Shown one piece after another: positions 6,483 through 6,882 of a stretch of DNA of 6,882 bases. The position numbers and the translations under genes were made by a program. Origin of the DNA: Bradyrhizobium sp. (lineage in GTDB: Bacteria; Pseudomonadota; Alphaproteobacteria; Rhizobiales; Xanthobacteraceae); the NCBI GenBank assembly GCA_013695565.1, contig JACDAG010000982.1, forward strand, positions 1 through 6,882. The letters run 5' to 3'. The notes beneath the pieces are model-generated. The model saw only the letters and a list, made by a program, of their open reading frames with translations, was not told the DNA's origin and searched no databases. Position 1 is the stretch's first letter. Every line of letters starts with the position of its first letter.

Positions 6483-6882
6483 GTGACCGAATTTAGTAAG
6501 ACGCCACTTCTCGATACCATTCGCACGCCCGATGACCTTCGCAAGCTCAAGATCGAGCAGGTCCAGCAAGTCGCCGACGAGCTGCGTCAGGAGACCATCG
6601 ACGCGGTTTCGGTGACGGGCGGCCATTTCGGTGCCGGCCTCGGTGTCGTCGAACTCACCACCGCCATCCATTACATCTTCGACACCCCGCGCGACCGCCT
6701 GATCTGGGACGTCGGCCATCAGGCCTATCCGCACAAGATCCTGACCGGCCGCCGCGACCGGATTCGCACCTTGCGCACCGCCGGCGGCCTGTCCGGTTTC
6801 ACCAAGCGCAGCGAGAGCGACTACGATCCGTTCGGCGCCGCGCATTCCTCGACCTCGATTTCGGCCGGCCTCGGCATGGCGG
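6483..6882 (+). CDS. dxs: 1-deoxy-D-xylulose-5-phosphate synthase (N-terminal part)
   Basis: The first 133 codons of a protein normally about 640 residues long; it continues past the right edge. DXS condenses pyruvate and glyceraldehyde 3-phosphate, with thiamine diphosphate and Mg, in the first step of the MEP isoprenoid pathway; the product also feeds thiamine and pyridoxal synthesis. GGHFGAGLGVVELT, then DVGHQAYPHKIL, then HSSTSISAGLG are the conserved N-terminal thiamine-diphosphate and substrate motifs, in family order. The GTG start at 6483 gives MTEFSKTPLLD, the form I recall for Bradyrhizobium, and has GGAA (6472-6475) 7 nt upstream. An in-frame ATG at 6462 would add seven residues (MQNWNIA) but has no ribosome binding site. 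The long leader suggests its own promoter rather than simple readthrough from the hydrolase-like gene. Confidence 0.96.
   Translation, partial: MTEFSKTPLLDTIRTPDDLRKLKIEQVQQVADELRQETIDAVSVTGGHFGAGLGVVELTTAIHYIFDTPRDRLIWDVGHQAYPHKILTGRRDRIRTLRTAGGLSGFTKRSESDYDPFGAAHSSTSISAGLGMA

Overview
The window is GC-rich DNA of alphaproteobacterial type. Protein sequences, the two palindromic intergenic repeats and the HDAC-xseB-dxs order all suggest Bradyrhizobium or a close relative in the Nitrobacteraceae. This is from memory of the families; no search was run. It looks like ordinary chromosome: no insertion sequence, phage gene, tRNA, rRNA or CRISPR array was seen.

Layout. One gene runs leftward off the left edge (1-629, minus): a two-domain VOC/glyoxalase-fold protein of the ring-cleaving dioxygenase family. 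A 176-bp divergent gap with a 48-bp palindromic repeat separates it from six rightward genes: a crotonase-fold enoyl-CoA isomerase/hydratase (806-1567), an exported UshA/CD73-type 5'-nucleotidase (1707-3368), a class II-like histone deacetylase/acetylpolyamine amidohydrolase family protein (3458-4384), exodeoxyribonuclease VII small subunit xseB (4464-4715), an uncharacterised membrane protein with a serine-hydrolase nucleophile motif (4836-6134), and the start of dxs (6483 to the right edge). An 85-bp imperfect inverted repeat lies between the isomerase and the nucleotidase genes.

How the genes fit together. xseB and dxs are often neighbours in proteobacteria. Here the deacetylase gene precedes them and the uncharacterised hydrolase-like gene sits between them. 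The dioxygenase and the isomerase suggest degradation of aromatic or unsaturated acyl substrates, but they are divergently arranged and need not share a pathway. The nucleotidase probably salvages nucleotides or phosphate in the periplasm.

Points most worth following up: the membrane-inserted hydrolase-like protein; the crotonase whose active-site residues fit a delta3-delta2-enoyl-CoA isomerase rather than a hydratase; and the 348-bp gap before dxs, which holds a CRP/FNR-like palindrome and a nested inverted repeat. I see no clear evidence for a new multi-gene system.
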